DNA from: Pseudomonadota bacterium
GTDB lineage: Bacteria; Desulfobacterota; Syntrophorhabdia; Syntrophorhabdales; Syntrophorhabdaceae
Assembly (NCBI GenBank): GCA_026388275.1
Contig: JAPLKB010000011.1
Coordinates: 1-64,000, forward strand
Direction of reading: 5' to 3'
DNA length: 64,000 nt
In this document: positions 26,063 through 35,062 of the stretch, one piece after another
Position numbering within the stretch: the first letter of the stretch is position 1
Layout: each line of letters begins with the position of its first letter
Made by a program: the position numbers and the translations under genes
The notes under the pieces: generated by a model
Seen by the model: only the letters and a program-made list of their open reading frames with translations
Told to the model about the DNA's origin: nothing
Databases searched by the model: none

Positions 26063-26443
26063 ATGGAAGGTATAAAATGGAATGAAAAAGGGCTTATACC
26101 CGTTGTTGTCCAGGATGAAAAGACAAAAGATGTATTGATGGTTGCCTATATGAACAATGAGTCCTTTGAGCTAACCTTAAAAACAGGCAAAGCGCATTAT
26201 TTTTCGAGATCAAGGCAGAAACTATGGCTCAAAGGAGAATCGTCTGGTCATACGCAGGAGGTAAAATCCGTACGCATTGATTGCGATAATGATACGATTC
26301 TTATCACTGTTGACCAGAAGGTTGCTGCTTGCCATACAGGCTATTGGAGCTGTTTCTACAGAGTATGGGAAAACGGATGGAATATATCAGGCACAAAGGT
26401 TTTTGATGAAAAAGAGGTGTATAGCGATAAAGACAACAAATAG
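26063..26443 (+). CDS. hisI: Phosphoribosyl-AMP cyclohydrolase
   Basis: HisI opens the adenine ring of PR-AMP, the third step of histidine synthesis. It is a 126-residue stand-alone cyclohydrolase without a fused HisE domain. The motifs are TGKAHYFSRSR, the LWLKGE-SSGH loop, a DCDNDT Mg2+ site and the zinc cysteines in VAACHTGYWSCFYR. A GGAGAG Shine-Dalgarno precedes the ATG. It follows hisF by 112 bp, with a hairpin downstream. Confidence 0.95.
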   Translation: MEGIKWNEKGLIPVVVQDEKTKDVLMVAYMNNESFELTLKTGKAHYFSRSRQKLWLKGESSGHTQEVKSVRIDCDNDTILITVDQKVAACHTGYWSCFYRVWENGWNISGTKVFDEKEVYSDKDNK

Positions 26444-26448
26444 TGGAA

Positions 26449-26480
26449 AGACAAAGGAGGCGCCCCTGCCCCCTTTGTCT
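26449..26480 (+). terminator. Hairpin after hisI
   Basis: Arms agacaaagg (26449-26457) and cctttgtct (26472-26480) enclose a GC-rich loop. There is no following T-run, so termination is possible but unproven. Confidence 0.4.
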
Positions 26481-26612
26481 GATTGCAATGTTTTCGAAGA
26501 CATAATATACTATTGAGAAACCCTGCTATGCAATTGTGTCCTTTCCCGCCGAAATCCCATTACGCAAAACGTTTTACTATGATACCAGGTGAAGAATGTT
26601 TGAGCGTTGGAT

Positions 26613-27623
26613 ATGCCAATAACGGATAAATTATTAATAGTTACAGTGCCAGTTGCAGATCTCAGGTGTAAACCTGTTGATACAAAACCTGTATATATTC
26701 ATGATGATTTGCAGGAAACACAGGTCCTTTACAATGAGATGCTGTTGTATCTTGATGAAATTGATGACTGGTATTATGTAGAAGCAATAGAACAACAACA
26801 ATATACACGCAGAAACATCTGGCAGGGTTATACAGGATGGATCAGAAAACACAGTGTTGCCTTGATTGATGCACCATTACAATATAATGTGGTCGTAAGG
26901 TATAAGACGGTCCATGTTCTGAAAAACCGATCCGAAAAGTCAGGTACATTACTGATAGTCTCAATTGGGACAAGGTTGCAGGTTAAAAAAACAGCCGATG
27001 AAGAATATTACACTGTAGTAATGCTTGCCGGTAATCAAACAGGGTATATAAGCAAAAATGACGTAGCATGTACTACAGAGCATTCAGATGAGAACATGTT
27101 GAGAAAGGCAATTGTCAGTACGGGCAGACTTTTTATCGATGTACCCTATTTGTGGGGAGGCAGAAGTACGTGTATGGTTGAGCCTCCGGGAACAAAGAAA
27201 AAAACAAAAGACAAGAGGCAAATAGCTGACAATTCAATATTCAGCATCCAGCAACCGATACCTCGTACCCCTGTTATTGGCGTAGATTGTTCGGGTCTCA
27301 CAAACCTTGTATACCGGGCAAACAATATCGACATTCCCCGTGATGCCCACGAACAATGGATGGCGGCACAGAAAGTTGAATATAAAAAACTTAAACCCGG
27401 TGATCTTATTTTTGTATCAACAGAAGACAGACCGGATTCTATTGTCCACGTAATGCTCAACATGGGCAGAGAGAGATTCCTTGAAGCGGCAGAGACGGGT
27501 GGTAAGGCAAAGATAAGCACCTTTAGGGATAGGTTCGGAGAAAGCCTTGCCCGGCTTGCAGAACATAATTTTTTCATCAATAACAAGCAGATACACTTCG
27601 GCAGGTTTATATCGAGACAATGA
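26613..27623 (+). CDS. NlpC/P60 peptidase, YkfC-like, with SH3 domains
   Basis: A 336-residue cysteine peptidase predicted to cleave the D-Glu to diamino-acid bond of murein peptides, as B. subtilis YkfC does. Two SH3-like regions (about 5-90 and 93-155) precede the NlpC/P60 domain. Its catalytic Cys is in GVDCSGL, its His in SIVHVML. Between the WGGR strand and the catalytic Cys there is an extra stretch of about 40 residues, rich in Lys and then NSIFSIQQP. A TTG at 26607 is an alternative start. No signal peptide is seen. It overlaps the epimerase gene by 4 bp, supporting peptide recycling. Confidence 0.88.
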   Translation: MPITDKLLIVTVPVADLRCKPVDTKPVYIHDDLQETQVLYNEMLLYLDEIDDWYYVEAIEQQQYTRRNIWQGYTGWIRKHSVALIDAPLQYNVVVRYKTVHVLKNRSEKSGTLLIVSIGTRLQVKKTADEEYYTVVMLAGNQTGYISKNDVACTTEHSDENMLRKAIVSTGRLFIDVPYLWGGRSTCMVEPPGTKKKTKDKRQIADNSIFSIQQPIPRTPVIGVDCSGLTNLVYRANNIDIPRDAHEQWMAAQKVEYKKLKPGDLIFVSTEDRPDSIVHVMLNMGRERFLEAAETGGKAKISTFRDRFGESLARLAEHNFFINNKQIHFGRFISRQ

Positions 27624-28675
27624 ACGGTATTAAGCATATACGCTTTTATGAAATTATAAAACCACTCAGAACAACCTTTTCTACCTCCATGGGGAGGAAA
27701 GACACAATAAAAAGCGTTATTGTCAAAGTATCACTTAAAGACGGTTCACGCGGGACAGGTGAATGTCCTACAAGTTTTACCTTAGAAAATGAGACAATAT
27801 CGGCAATCAAAGGGATAATAAGGGAGGTTTCTCCGGAACTTCTTGACATGCCTATAGATGATTACGCCGATAAGATCAGGCAACTCCGGAAAAAATACCC
27901 CGATAATCCCATGACGGTTTCAGGATTGGAAGTAGCGCTATTCAGGGCCTGGCTTCAAGAAAAACATATTTTGGAACTCGATTATCTGGGAGGCAAAGCG
28001 ACACACATAGAGACGGATATTACAATACCGTACAGCACAGACAGTACCGCTCTTAAAAAGTGGCTGAAATACACAGTCAGAAAAGGCTTTTCCACCTATA
28101 AGCTGAAGGTAAGTGGTAATATTAAAGATGATATAAATCTCATATCCATTGTGCACCAAACCTTGAATGATAAGAGAGAAGACTTTATTCTGCGTCTTGA
28201 CTGCAATCAAGGGTATACCGAAAAAACTTTTCTGAAAATGGTTCATCTCATCGAGCACAGGGGCTATAATATTCAGCTTTTTGAACAACCTCTGCCTAAA
28301 AACGACTTCAAAGGCCTGAAGGAGATAAAGAAATACTCAACCACCCCCATTATCCTTGATGAAACAATATTTACCAGTGAAGACATGAGTAGAGCCATTG
28401 CAGAAAATCTATGCGACGGTGTCAACATCAAAATTGCAAAAAGCGGTATTATTGAATCAGGAAAAATATATGAAATCGCAAAGAAACACGGACTCAAACT
28501 GATGATCGGATGCATGACGGAAACGATGATTGGATTGTCGGCAGGTATCTTTTTTGCCTCTGCCGCAGGTGGGTTTGACTATATAGACCTCGATTCAATC
28601 TATTTCCTGCATCACAAAAACCGTTATAGTGGAATCACTATAAATGGTCCGGTATTTATAACCTCTCAAGATTAA
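27620..28675 (+). CDS. L-Ala-D/L-Glu dipeptide epimerase (enolase superfamily)
   Basis: A 351-residue enolase-superfamily protein of the muconate-lactonising subgroup, closest in layout to dipeptide epimerases (YkfB/YcjG). The acid/base lysines lie in YKLKVSG and NIKIAKSG. Metal ligands are in LDCNQG, FEQPL and ILDETIF. It would convert L-Ala-D-Glu from murein into L-Ala-L-Glu for use as nutrient. The coupling (ATGA overlap) to a YkfC-like peptidase is the known pairing and strengthens the assignment. Exact dipeptide specificity is inference. Confidence 0.88.
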   Translation: MNGIKHIRFYEIIKPLRTTFSTSMGRKDTIKSVIVKVSLKDGSRGTGECPTSFTLENETISAIKGIIREVSPELLDMPIDDYADKIRQLRKKYPDNPMTVSGLEVALFRAWLQEKHILELDYLGGKATHIETDITIPYSTDSTALKKWLKYTVRKGFSTYKLKVSGNIKDDINLISIVHQTLNDKREDFILRLDCNQGYTEKTFLKMVHLIEHRGYNIQLFEQPLPKNDFKGLKEIKKYSTTPIILDETIFTSEDMSRAIAENLCDGVNIKIAKSGIIESGKIYEIAKKHGLKLMIGCMTETMIGLSAGIFFASAAGGFDYIDLDSIYFLHHKNRYSGITINGPVFITSQD

Positions 28676-29125
28676 TCCTGATGAGATTTTTTCTCAGTAG
28701 CATTCAAGTCTGTCATGTGTTATACTTCATTATATTCTCATAAACAATTAACTAACCTCAGAATAGTTTTAGGATCTTAAGAACAGCAGCAAAAAGTAAT
28801 ATTAAAGAAAAAGCATTAATGTGTATGTACTAATTTTGCGAACCAGCTTATGATTAAGCAGCATCAAATGTTGGCCAATGAACTGGAGCAGTGTTATTAA
28901 AGCAAAGAAACATTTATTGACATAGATTTCGGCGGCACAGATAAGGAATCAATAAAATTAATATGTTCGTTGTTCCATGAAATATCAATTGACAGAATTG
29001 TGAGTGAAACATATTTTTTTGATCATCTCAAAAAGGCCGTCTTTTAGTAAACAACGAGGGAAATGTATGGACATATTGTTAAAAAACTTTGTTTTTTAAA
29101 TAAATAAGCAATTATAGGAGGATTG
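28676..29125. other. Gap after the epimerase gene
   Basis: This 450-bp AT-rich stretch contains a small broken reading frame (28850-29047) and the AGGAGG ribosome binding site of the next gene at 29116-29121. A short tgaga/tctca hairpin with a T-rich loop lies just after the epimerase stop. I see no other gene. Confidence 0.5.
28850..29047 (+). pseudogene. Short broken ORF interrupted by TAA
   Basis: A 66-codon frame starts at ATG 28850 and stops at TAG 29045, but is interrupted by TAA at 28898 (codon 17). The two halves stay in one frame and read like ordinary protein: MIKQHQMLANELEQCY, then SKETFIDIDFGGTDKES and onward to FFDHLKKAVF. I do not recognise the family. It is probably a remnant of a small gene, but chance openness at this length cannot be excluded. 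Confidence 0.4.
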
Positions 29126-29341
29126 GTGTTAATAGGAAAAATTACAAGGAATGGAAAACAAAGGCTACTGGTTACAACAGAGGATCATAAAGGGGCCAAA
29201 GTTATTGATTTGCGAGCCTACCAGATTATTAATGATGGAGAGTTAGTACCTACTCCGGAGGGTATCTTTCTGGCGCCTGAAACAATAGAAACCCTTATAG
29301 GGCTTTTAAGAGAAGCGCAAAAGAATCTGTTAAAGGTATAA
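29126..29341 (+). CDS. Transcriptional coactivator p15/PC4-family protein
   Basis: A 71-residue protein with the bacterial PC4/p15 layout. It has a GKITRNGKQRL strand, then K-G-A-K-V-I-D-L-R-A-Y, the acidic D-G-E-L-V-P-T-P-E-G turn, then a C-terminal helix ETIETLIGLLREA. The family binds single-stranded nucleic acid as a dimer. GTG at 29126 is preferred; AGGAGG at 29116-29121 is too close to the TTG at 29123. It is transcribed towards the purF-like gene and has no operon partner. Confidence 0.8.
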   Translation: MLIGKITRNGKQRLLVTTEDHKGAKVIDLRAYQIINDGELVPTPEGIFLAPETIETLIGLLREAQKNLLKV

Positions 29342-29398
29342 AAGCAAGACCTTTGCTTATGCAACGGTTTAATCGCGAGAGAAGTGTTGAGAGATAAA

Positions 29399-30784
29399 TC
29401 AGCCTGTCCAGCAGTGTAGACAAAGCTTCTCGCGGGGAAGACCGATTGCTTGGATCATGTCGCTAATCCGCTGATATCTTAATGTTGTAACACCAAGCTC
29501 CCTTGCAATCCAGTCAATCATTTTCCGGTACTTTTCTGAACTGTCATCAAGATAATCCAAGATATTTTCCGAATCATGTCCTTCCATTGCCCATATTGCC
29601 CGGCGGGCAATCAGTTCGTTAATAGACCGGGTAGACAGTGCATATTTGCACGGGAACATAAGAGGTGGACAGGCCGGACGGACATGTATTTCCTTGGCAC
29701 CGGATTCCCATAATTTTTTCAGTGTATAATTCTTAAGCTGTGTTCCACGGACTATTGAGTCCTCACAGAGAACAATGCGGTTGCCGGCAATTACGTCCTT
29801 AATCGGGATAAGTTTCATTTTTGCCACAAGATCCCTAATTTCCTGGGCAGGAGGTGTATAGCTCCTTCCGTATCCCGGTGTATATTTTACAAGTGGTCTC
29901 CGCAGGGGAAGTCCGGACTCCATGGAATACCCGGTGGCATGTCCAACGCCGGAATCGGGGACTCCTGCAACGAGATCTGCTTCAACATTATCTCTTTTAG
30001 CAAGAAAACTCCCGGAGCGTTCGCGGACAATTTCAACGTTAATTCCTTCATAACTGGAAGCCGGGTATCCGGTGTAGATCCACAGGAACGCACATATCCT
30101 GTTTTCTTTATTTCCTGGAAATTGTTCTTTCAATCCGTTTTTTCCTACAAGGATGATCTCACCAGGTTCAAGATATCGGTTGATTTTATACCCCAGATTC
30201 AGAAAAGAGCATGTTTCGGTGGCGACGACATAATCTCCGCCCCTTTCTCCAACAACAAGTGGCATCCGGCCAAGACGGTCACGGACTGCGTAAATTCCTT
30301 CTTCTTTCATGATAAGGATGGATGCAGATCCCTTGATTCGGTCATAGAGCCCAAGAATTCCATCAATCAGAGTCTCCCCTGAATTGATCAGCTTTGCAAG
30401 CAACTCAACTGAATTAACACCTCCGACCTGCATTTCACCAAAGGTTGCTCCTTGTCCAAGAAGCTCTGCAGCCAGTTCACTGGCATTTTCCACAAGTCCT
30501 GTAAACACAATAGCAAAGGTTCCGAATTTTGATCCTATAATCAGAGGCTGGGCATCCCGGTCACTGATCACTCCAATGCCCAGGTTGCCTTCCATATCCT
30601 TATATTCCTCGAAGAATTTGGATTTAAACTGGGATTTGCTTATATCATGAATTGAACGATAAAATTTATCTCCTAAAACGGCCATCCCGCCATATTCTGT
30701 TCCCATGTGTGAATGATAATCCGTCCCATAGAGTAAGCTACTTGCGCAGTTCTCCTTGGATACAATTCCAAAAATTCCGCTCAT
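29399..30784 (-). CDS. PurF-family amidophosphoribosyltransferase homologue lacking the catalytic Cys
   Basis: A 461-residue PurF homologue. PurF normally makes phosphoribosylamine from PRPP and glutamine. It has an N-terminal Ntn glutaminase domain (about 1-230) and a phosphoribosyltransferase domain with the PRPP loop EDSIVRGTQ (about 348). The nucleophile expected directly after Met is Ser here (MSGIFGIV instead of MCGI). A TAA lies four codons upstream, so no longer start can supply the Cys. Fe-S ligand cysteines of the B. subtilis type seem kept (RICAF, FPCKY, CLHC). AAGGAGG precedes the ATG. It may use ammonia or do another job. Confidence 0.85.
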   Translation of the reverse strand: MSGIFGIVSKENCASSLLYGTDYHSHMGTEYGGMAVLGDKFYRSIHDISKSQFKSKFFEEYKDMEGNLGIGVISDRDAQPLIIGSKFGTFAIVFTGLVENASELAAELLGQGATFGEMQVGGVNSVELLAKLINSGETLIDGILGLYDRIKGSASILIMKEEGIYAVRDRLGRMPLVVGERGGDYVVATETCSFLNLGYKINRYLEPGEIILVGKNGLKEQFPGNKENRICAFLWIYTGYPASSYEGINVEIVRERSGSFLAKRDNVEADLVAGVPDSGVGHATGYSMESGLPLRRPLVKYTPGYGRSYTPPAQEIRDLVAKMKLIPIKDVIAGNRIVLCEDSIVRGTQLKNYTLKKLWESGAKEIHVRPACPPLMFPCKYALSTRSINELIARRAIWAMEGHDSENILDYLDDSSEKYRKMIDWIARELGVTTLRYQRISDMIQAIGLPREKLCLHCWTG

Positions 30785-31023
30785 AAATCCTCCTTAAACG
30801 CTTGACCTGGATATATTACAACCTCCATGACATTTTCTCCACTATTAAAACTATGCTTCAAACAGGTTTTTTAAAGTAAAAAATAAGGAATTTTCTGACC
30901 GGTGTCCATTAAAAATACGTTTTATGGACAACTATAAGGAAATGAATATTTTTTTGCTTGCCACGCATTTTTTTATATTTAACGATGTGTTTGTGCAGTG
31001 TTTATGTTTATATGGTTGTCAGT

Positions 31024-32973
31024 TCAATTTGAAAGTATATCGAAAATCGTGCGTATTACATCTTTATCTCTATAGGGTTTATCAAGGAAGGCATCTACGC
31101 TGTATTCTTTCAGGTTGTTTTTCTGTTCCTCGCTCATAAAGCCACTTGATACAATAACCTTGATATCCGGCCTCATTGCTCTGATCTCTCTTAAAACTTC
31201 GTCTCCCTTTATCCCCGGCATAATCATATCAAGTATTACAAGGTCTATTTTATGTTGGTGTTCTTTGAATATTTCAATAGCTTCTTTGCCGTTACTTGCT
31301 TCAATAACTTGAGCACCTTCGTCCAAAAGGATGCCCTTAACAAATTCCCTGATAATATCCTCATCATCTACGATAAGCACCCTTCGTTTTCGGTTGATGT
31401 TTTCTTTAGTAATTTCCTCGGCAGGAGTATTTATCCATGTTTCATCAACTGCAGCAGGTATGTAGATGCTGAATTTTGTTCCATGACCAGGTTTGCTGTC
31501 AAGTTCTATAAACCCTCCGTGGTCACGGATAACTTTACTTACAATATATAAACCCATACCGAGATTCTTACCGTTTTCCTTGGTAGAAAAATAAGGCTCA
31601 AATATCCTTGTTTTTATTCCATCGTCTATACCCTTACCGCTATCTTCTACCTCTATCAATACAAGCGCTTTTTCGCCGACTTGTTGTCTCCGCTCAGTTC
31701 TTACCTTGAGCAACCCAATGCCGTTCATCGCATCTTTTGCATTTATGCAAAGATTTAGAAACACATTCTGCAACTCTGCTTCATCACCTTTTATCAAAGG
31801 AAGATACTCATAAAATGATTTTTCTATTTCAACATCTCTGAAGCTTTCTTTCAGAAGAAACAGAACATCTTCAAGCAGTGCATTGACATCTATAATACCT
31901 GTTGTCTTGTTTTGTCTCCTTGAGAAATTCAAAAGATGCTGAGTCAGCTTTGAAGCTCTCTGTGCCGAATGTTCGATTGCCTCGGCATACCGGAAAAGTT
32001 TTTCATCTTTCGGCAAAAAGTTTTTCATTAAAGATGCATAACCTAGTATACCGGTTAGAAGGTTGTTAAAATCGTGGGCTATTCCACCTGCGAGCAATCC
32101 AATGCTACCCATCTTTTCTTTCAGAAGGTTTTCCTCATTTTTGAACTTCTCTTCAGCGACATCAGTGAGCACTACAGCCTTCCAATTTGCTTTACTCTGT
32201 TTTTCAATAACAGGGAAACAGTTCATCTTGAAGATTTTAAATTTATCTCCCGATTTATATGAGACATCGCCCTGAAATATGTAATCTTTCTTGTAAAAAT
32301 CTTCGTCAATCCCAATGATCAGGTTATCCAACCTTTCGCCCACAAAGAGATTTTTTCTGTTTTCAAACTCTTCTCTTGCCCTTTTATTGGCAAAATGAAC
32401 AGAGCCACCCCTATCAATTAAGAACATGGCATTAGGGAATTCATTCATAACTAATTCGAAAATATTTTTATCATGCCCATTTTCTTTGTGGTTGTTAAAA
32501 TTCGAGCTTAAAAGCAATGCCTTATTATAAATATTGCATACTATTTCAATCTCTCTAAAAATGGATTTATCAAGATTTAATTGAGATTTTTTCCCTAACA
32601 CCATAAAACCTATGATATTTAAATCCTCTTTCAGTGGGTGTATATAAAGAGCGCTGTAACCATATACATTATATTGCATTAACGGCGACATTATGCCCGT
32701 GTTAAGCGATTTGATGGTTTCTATATTCAGATTATCCGGGGAATTATCAAGGCTGAAAAAGCCCTCTTGAACAGTGTTATTTCCTAACTTTAAGATTTTA
32801 CATGTTTCAAAAGGTGATTCTCCGACAAATATTCTTGGTACATCTTTTATAAAACCGTCTTTGTTTTCAAGACAGTTTAATATTCTCATAATAATTGAAT
32901 AGTTATTAACTGACCTTTCGTATAAGTTCCATTGAATGCCAAGAGATTCTAATTTTAGATCATCTTGTGTCAT
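31024..32973 (-). CDS. Hybrid sensor histidine kinase with receiver domain
   Basis: A 649-residue soluble two-component protein. In order: a GAF-like region (about 40-165), a PAS domain (about 175-290), HisKA with the phospho-accepting His in GGIAHDFNNLL (about 303), HATPase_c (N box with CINAKDAM, G boxes DSGKGID and GMGLYI), and a C-terminal receiver with acidic pair VDDED and phosphoacceptor Asp in LDMIMPG (about 583). No membrane segments are seen. It follows the HDOD gene with a 3-bp gap on the same strand, so they form one operon. The signal and output are unknown. Confidence 0.92.
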   Translation of the reverse strand: MTQDDLKLESLGIQWNLYERSVNNYSIIMRILNCLENKDGFIKDVPRIFVGESPFETCKILKLGNNTVQEGFFSLDNSPDNLNIETIKSLNTGIMSPLMQYNVYGYSALYIHPLKEDLNIIGFMVLGKKSQLNLDKSIFREIEIVCNIYNKALLLSSNFNNHKENGHDKNIFELVMNEFPNAMFLIDRGGSVHFANKRAREEFENRKNLFVGERLDNLIIGIDEDFYKKDYIFQGDVSYKSGDKFKIFKMNCFPVIEKQSKANWKAVVLTDVAEEKFKNEENLLKEKMGSIGLLAGGIAHDFNNLLTGILGYASLMKNFLPKDEKLFRYAEAIEHSAQRASKLTQHLLNFSRRQNKTTGIIDVNALLEDVLFLLKESFRDVEIEKSFYEYLPLIKGDEAELQNVFLNLCINAKDAMNGIGLLKVRTERRQQVGEKALVLIEVEDSGKGIDDGIKTRIFEPYFSTKENGKNLGMGLYIVSKVIRDHGGFIELDSKPGHGTKFSIYIPAAVDETWINTPAEEITKENINRKRRVLIVDDEDIIREFVKGILLDEGAQVIEASNGKEAIEIFKEHQHKIDLVILDMIMPGIKGDEVLREIRAMRPDIKVIVSSGFMSEEQKNNLKEYSVDAFLDKPYRDKDVIRTIFDILSN

Positions 32974-32976
32974 AAT

Positions 32977-33789
32977 TTATGCCAGCCGTACAATATCCAT
33001 TATATTATTCAATTCTTTTGTAATATTATCCTTTTCCTTGGTAAGTATGCAGCCCTCTGTGCCGGAAACGCTGGTCGGCGATACAGAATATCTATCTGCA
33101 GCACTTATCAGTTTTAGCAAAGATTCATACTTAGTATTATATGTATTTTCATGATGATACTGTATAATATCTGAAAATTCAAGAGGTAATTTCCATTTCA
33201 TTGATATGGCATAGCCGATTTCCTGATGGTCTATACCAAAGTGTTCTTTTTCCATTTGGATAATGGATTTTCCTTCAGTGCCGTCCTCTCTAACAATTTC
33301 ACCATATTTATTCGAACTCATATAAAAAACAATCTTCCCGATATCATGCAACAGTGCTATTGTGTAGACTTTTCCAGGGTCTTCAGTAAGTGTCTTTTCT
33401 GAAAGTATTTTTGAAGCGCAGGCAACATACATAGAGTGTTTCCATAGAGAAAGCAAGTCTTCTTCCTTGAGCTTTAATTGTTTCAAAATGCTCTCCATAA
33501 ACAAAAGACACGTGATAATCCCTCTTACTTCCTCATATCCAATGTTTATCATTGCCCGCTGGAGAGTGTATATCTCTAACCCTCTGCTGTAATATGCCGA
33601 ATTTGCAATGCTAATAATCTTTGAGGAGATAGCCTGATCGTATTTTATAATATCACTCAAATCTGAAAAAGACGCATTTCTATCGCCCAAAATGGTAAAG
33701 ACTTTGTCAATTAGCGTACTCAGTGTAGGGATGACCTTTAAATCTGCTGCCCTGCTTAGAAGGTTACCCCGTAATGCATAATTTTCCAT
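32977..33789 (-). CDS. HDOD-domain signalling protein
   Basis: A 270-residue HDOD protein, a catalytically uncertain relative of HD phosphohydrolases often tied to two-component and cyclic dinucleotide signalling. The domain covers most of the chain (about 15-215). Notable segments are IANSAYY, the L-L-H-D-I-G-K box (about 148-154) and YHHE near 217; HD-type residues are better kept than in many HDOD proteins. It is first in an operon with the hybrid kinase. Upstream lies AT-rich DNA with two matching palindromes. Confidence 0.88.
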   Translation of the reverse strand: MENYALRGNLLSRAADLKVIPTLSTLIDKVFTILGDRNASFSDLSDIIKYDQAISSKIISIANSAYYSRGLEIYTLQRAMINIGYEEVRGIITCLLFMESILKQLKLKEEDLLSLWKHSMYVACASKILSEKTLTEDPGKVYTIALLHDIGKIVFYMSSNKYGEIVREDGTEGKSIIQMEKEHFGIDHQEIGYAISMKWKLPLEFSDIIQYHHENTYNTKYESLLKLISAADRYSVSPTSVSGTEGCILTKEKDNITKELNNIMDIVRLA

Positions 33790-33820
33790 AGGTCACTCTC
33801 TATCTTTTCGGACAAAATCA

Positions 33821-33911
33821 AAAAAAATTAATTTTTTTATTATTTATGTAAGAACTTAGCATCTTGATATTATGTAATCAACATAATTTTATTCAAAAAA
33901 TTAATTTTTTT
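33821..33911. promoter_or_regulatory. Paired AT palindromes upstream of HDOD operon
   Basis: Two near-identical palindromes, aaaaaaattaattttttt at 33821-33838 and aaaaaattaatttttt at 33895-33910, have centres 73 bp apart, close to seven helical turns. They sit in the region between the divergent HDOD and queA genes. They may be bent A-tract DNA or a regulator site. Confidence 0.4.
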
Positions 33912-33992
33912 AAAATATTTTCAAACTTTTTTCGGTTTTAATCAAAGTCTAATAGCGCGGTTCATTGATAACGGGTTGTAATTTAAATTGAA

Positions 33993-34021
33993 TTGCTTAT
34001 ATTTTCACAATCTGTTATAAA
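33993..34021 (+). promoter_or_regulatory. Probable queA promoter
   Basis: A -35 TTGCTT (33993-33998), a 17-bp spacer and an extended -10 TGTTATAAA (34013-34021) form a good sigma70-type promoter. The predicted transcript start, near 34028, leaves a leader of only 10-20 nt. Confidence 0.55.
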
Positions 34022-34045
34022 TTTAACCATATTTTATTGAGGATT

Positions 34046-35062
34046 ATGGATTCCGGATTATTTGATTATATACTGCCAAAGGAAATGATTGCCCAGCACC
34101 CCGCCGAGGATAGATCATCCTCACGTCTTCTTGTTTTTAACAGGAATGGGGGAACGACAGAACATTGTTCATTCAGGGATATCACCCGTTATTTTCATAA
34201 AGGGGATGTTCTTGTATTAAACGACAGCAGGGTTTTTCCGGCGAGACTCAGGGCGATAAAAGATAGCGGCGGCAGCATAGATATTCTCCTTGTTGAAAAA
34301 ATAGGGGAAAAAAGATGGCATTGTCTTGCCAATGGGATAAAGAAAGGTGTTGCTGAAATAATCGTCTCTGTCGGCAATGCTAAAGCAAAACTGACACGGC
34401 ATCCTGATTTCTGGATGATCGAATTTTCATGTCCTGGCGACGAATTTGATATCATACGACAGTACGGACAAATGCCGCTCCCGCCCTATATAAAAAGAAA
34501 AGAAAAAAACAGCATTGATTTTGAGAGGTATCAAACTGTTTATGCCAGAGAAGAAGGTTCAATTGCAGCACCGACAGCAGGCTTTCATTTCACAAAGGAA
34601 TTGATTGAAAATATTGAAAATATCGGTGTAAATATAGTAAAAATTACCCTTCACATTGGCATCGGAACGTTTTATTTGATAAAAAAACAATGTGTAGAAG
34701 AACACAAAATGTACAGGGAATATTATCAAATTACCAGGGATGTAAAAGAATATATTCAATATGCAAAAAATGAAGGGAGAAGGATTATAGCTTGTGGCAC
34801 AAGTGTAGTAAGAACACTGGAGACGGCATATTCAGCAAATGGGAGTACCCCGCTAAACGCTTATACGGAACTTTTTATATATCCAGGGTACAAATTCAAA
34901 ATGGTGGATGCCCTGATTACTAATTTCCACTTGCCAAAATCGACCCCGCTCTTGCTTGCCTCCGCTTTTGCCGGCAGGGATGGTCTTTTGAAGTGTTACA
35001 TGGAGGCGATGGAGCGTGACTATAGATTTTACAGCTATGGAGATTCGATGTTTATCACATGA
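34046..35062 (+). CDS. queA: S-adenosylmethionine:tRNA ribosyltransferase-isomerase
   Basis: QueA transfers and isomerises the ribosyl part of SAM onto preQ1-tRNA, giving epoxyqueuosine. It is 338 residues long; family blocks include F-D-Y-x-L-P-K-E-M-I-A-Q-H-P at the start, VLNDSRVFPARL, the conserved PTAGFHF (about 178) and the C-terminal NFHLPKSTPLLL. ATG at 34046 is chosen since the family starts near here, but a TTG at 34037 would also fit QueA N-termini. It overlaps tgt by 4 bp, a classic queuosine pairing. Confidence 0.95.
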   Translation: MDSGLFDYILPKEMIAQHPAEDRSSSRLLVFNRNGGTTEHCSFRDITRYFHKGDVLVLNDSRVFPARLRAIKDSGGSIDILLVEKIGEKRWHCLANGIKKGVAEIIVSVGNAKAKLTRHPDFWMIEFSCPGDEFDIIRQYGQMPLPPYIKRKEKNSIDFERYQTVYAREEGSIAAPTAGFHFTKELIENIENIGVNIVKITLHIGIGTFYLIKKQCVEEHKMYREYYQITRDVKEYIQYAKNEGRRIIACGTSVVRTLETAYSANGSTPLNAYTELFIYPGYKFKMVDALITNFHLPKSTPLLLASAFAGRDGLLKCYMEAMERDYRFYSYGDSMFIT

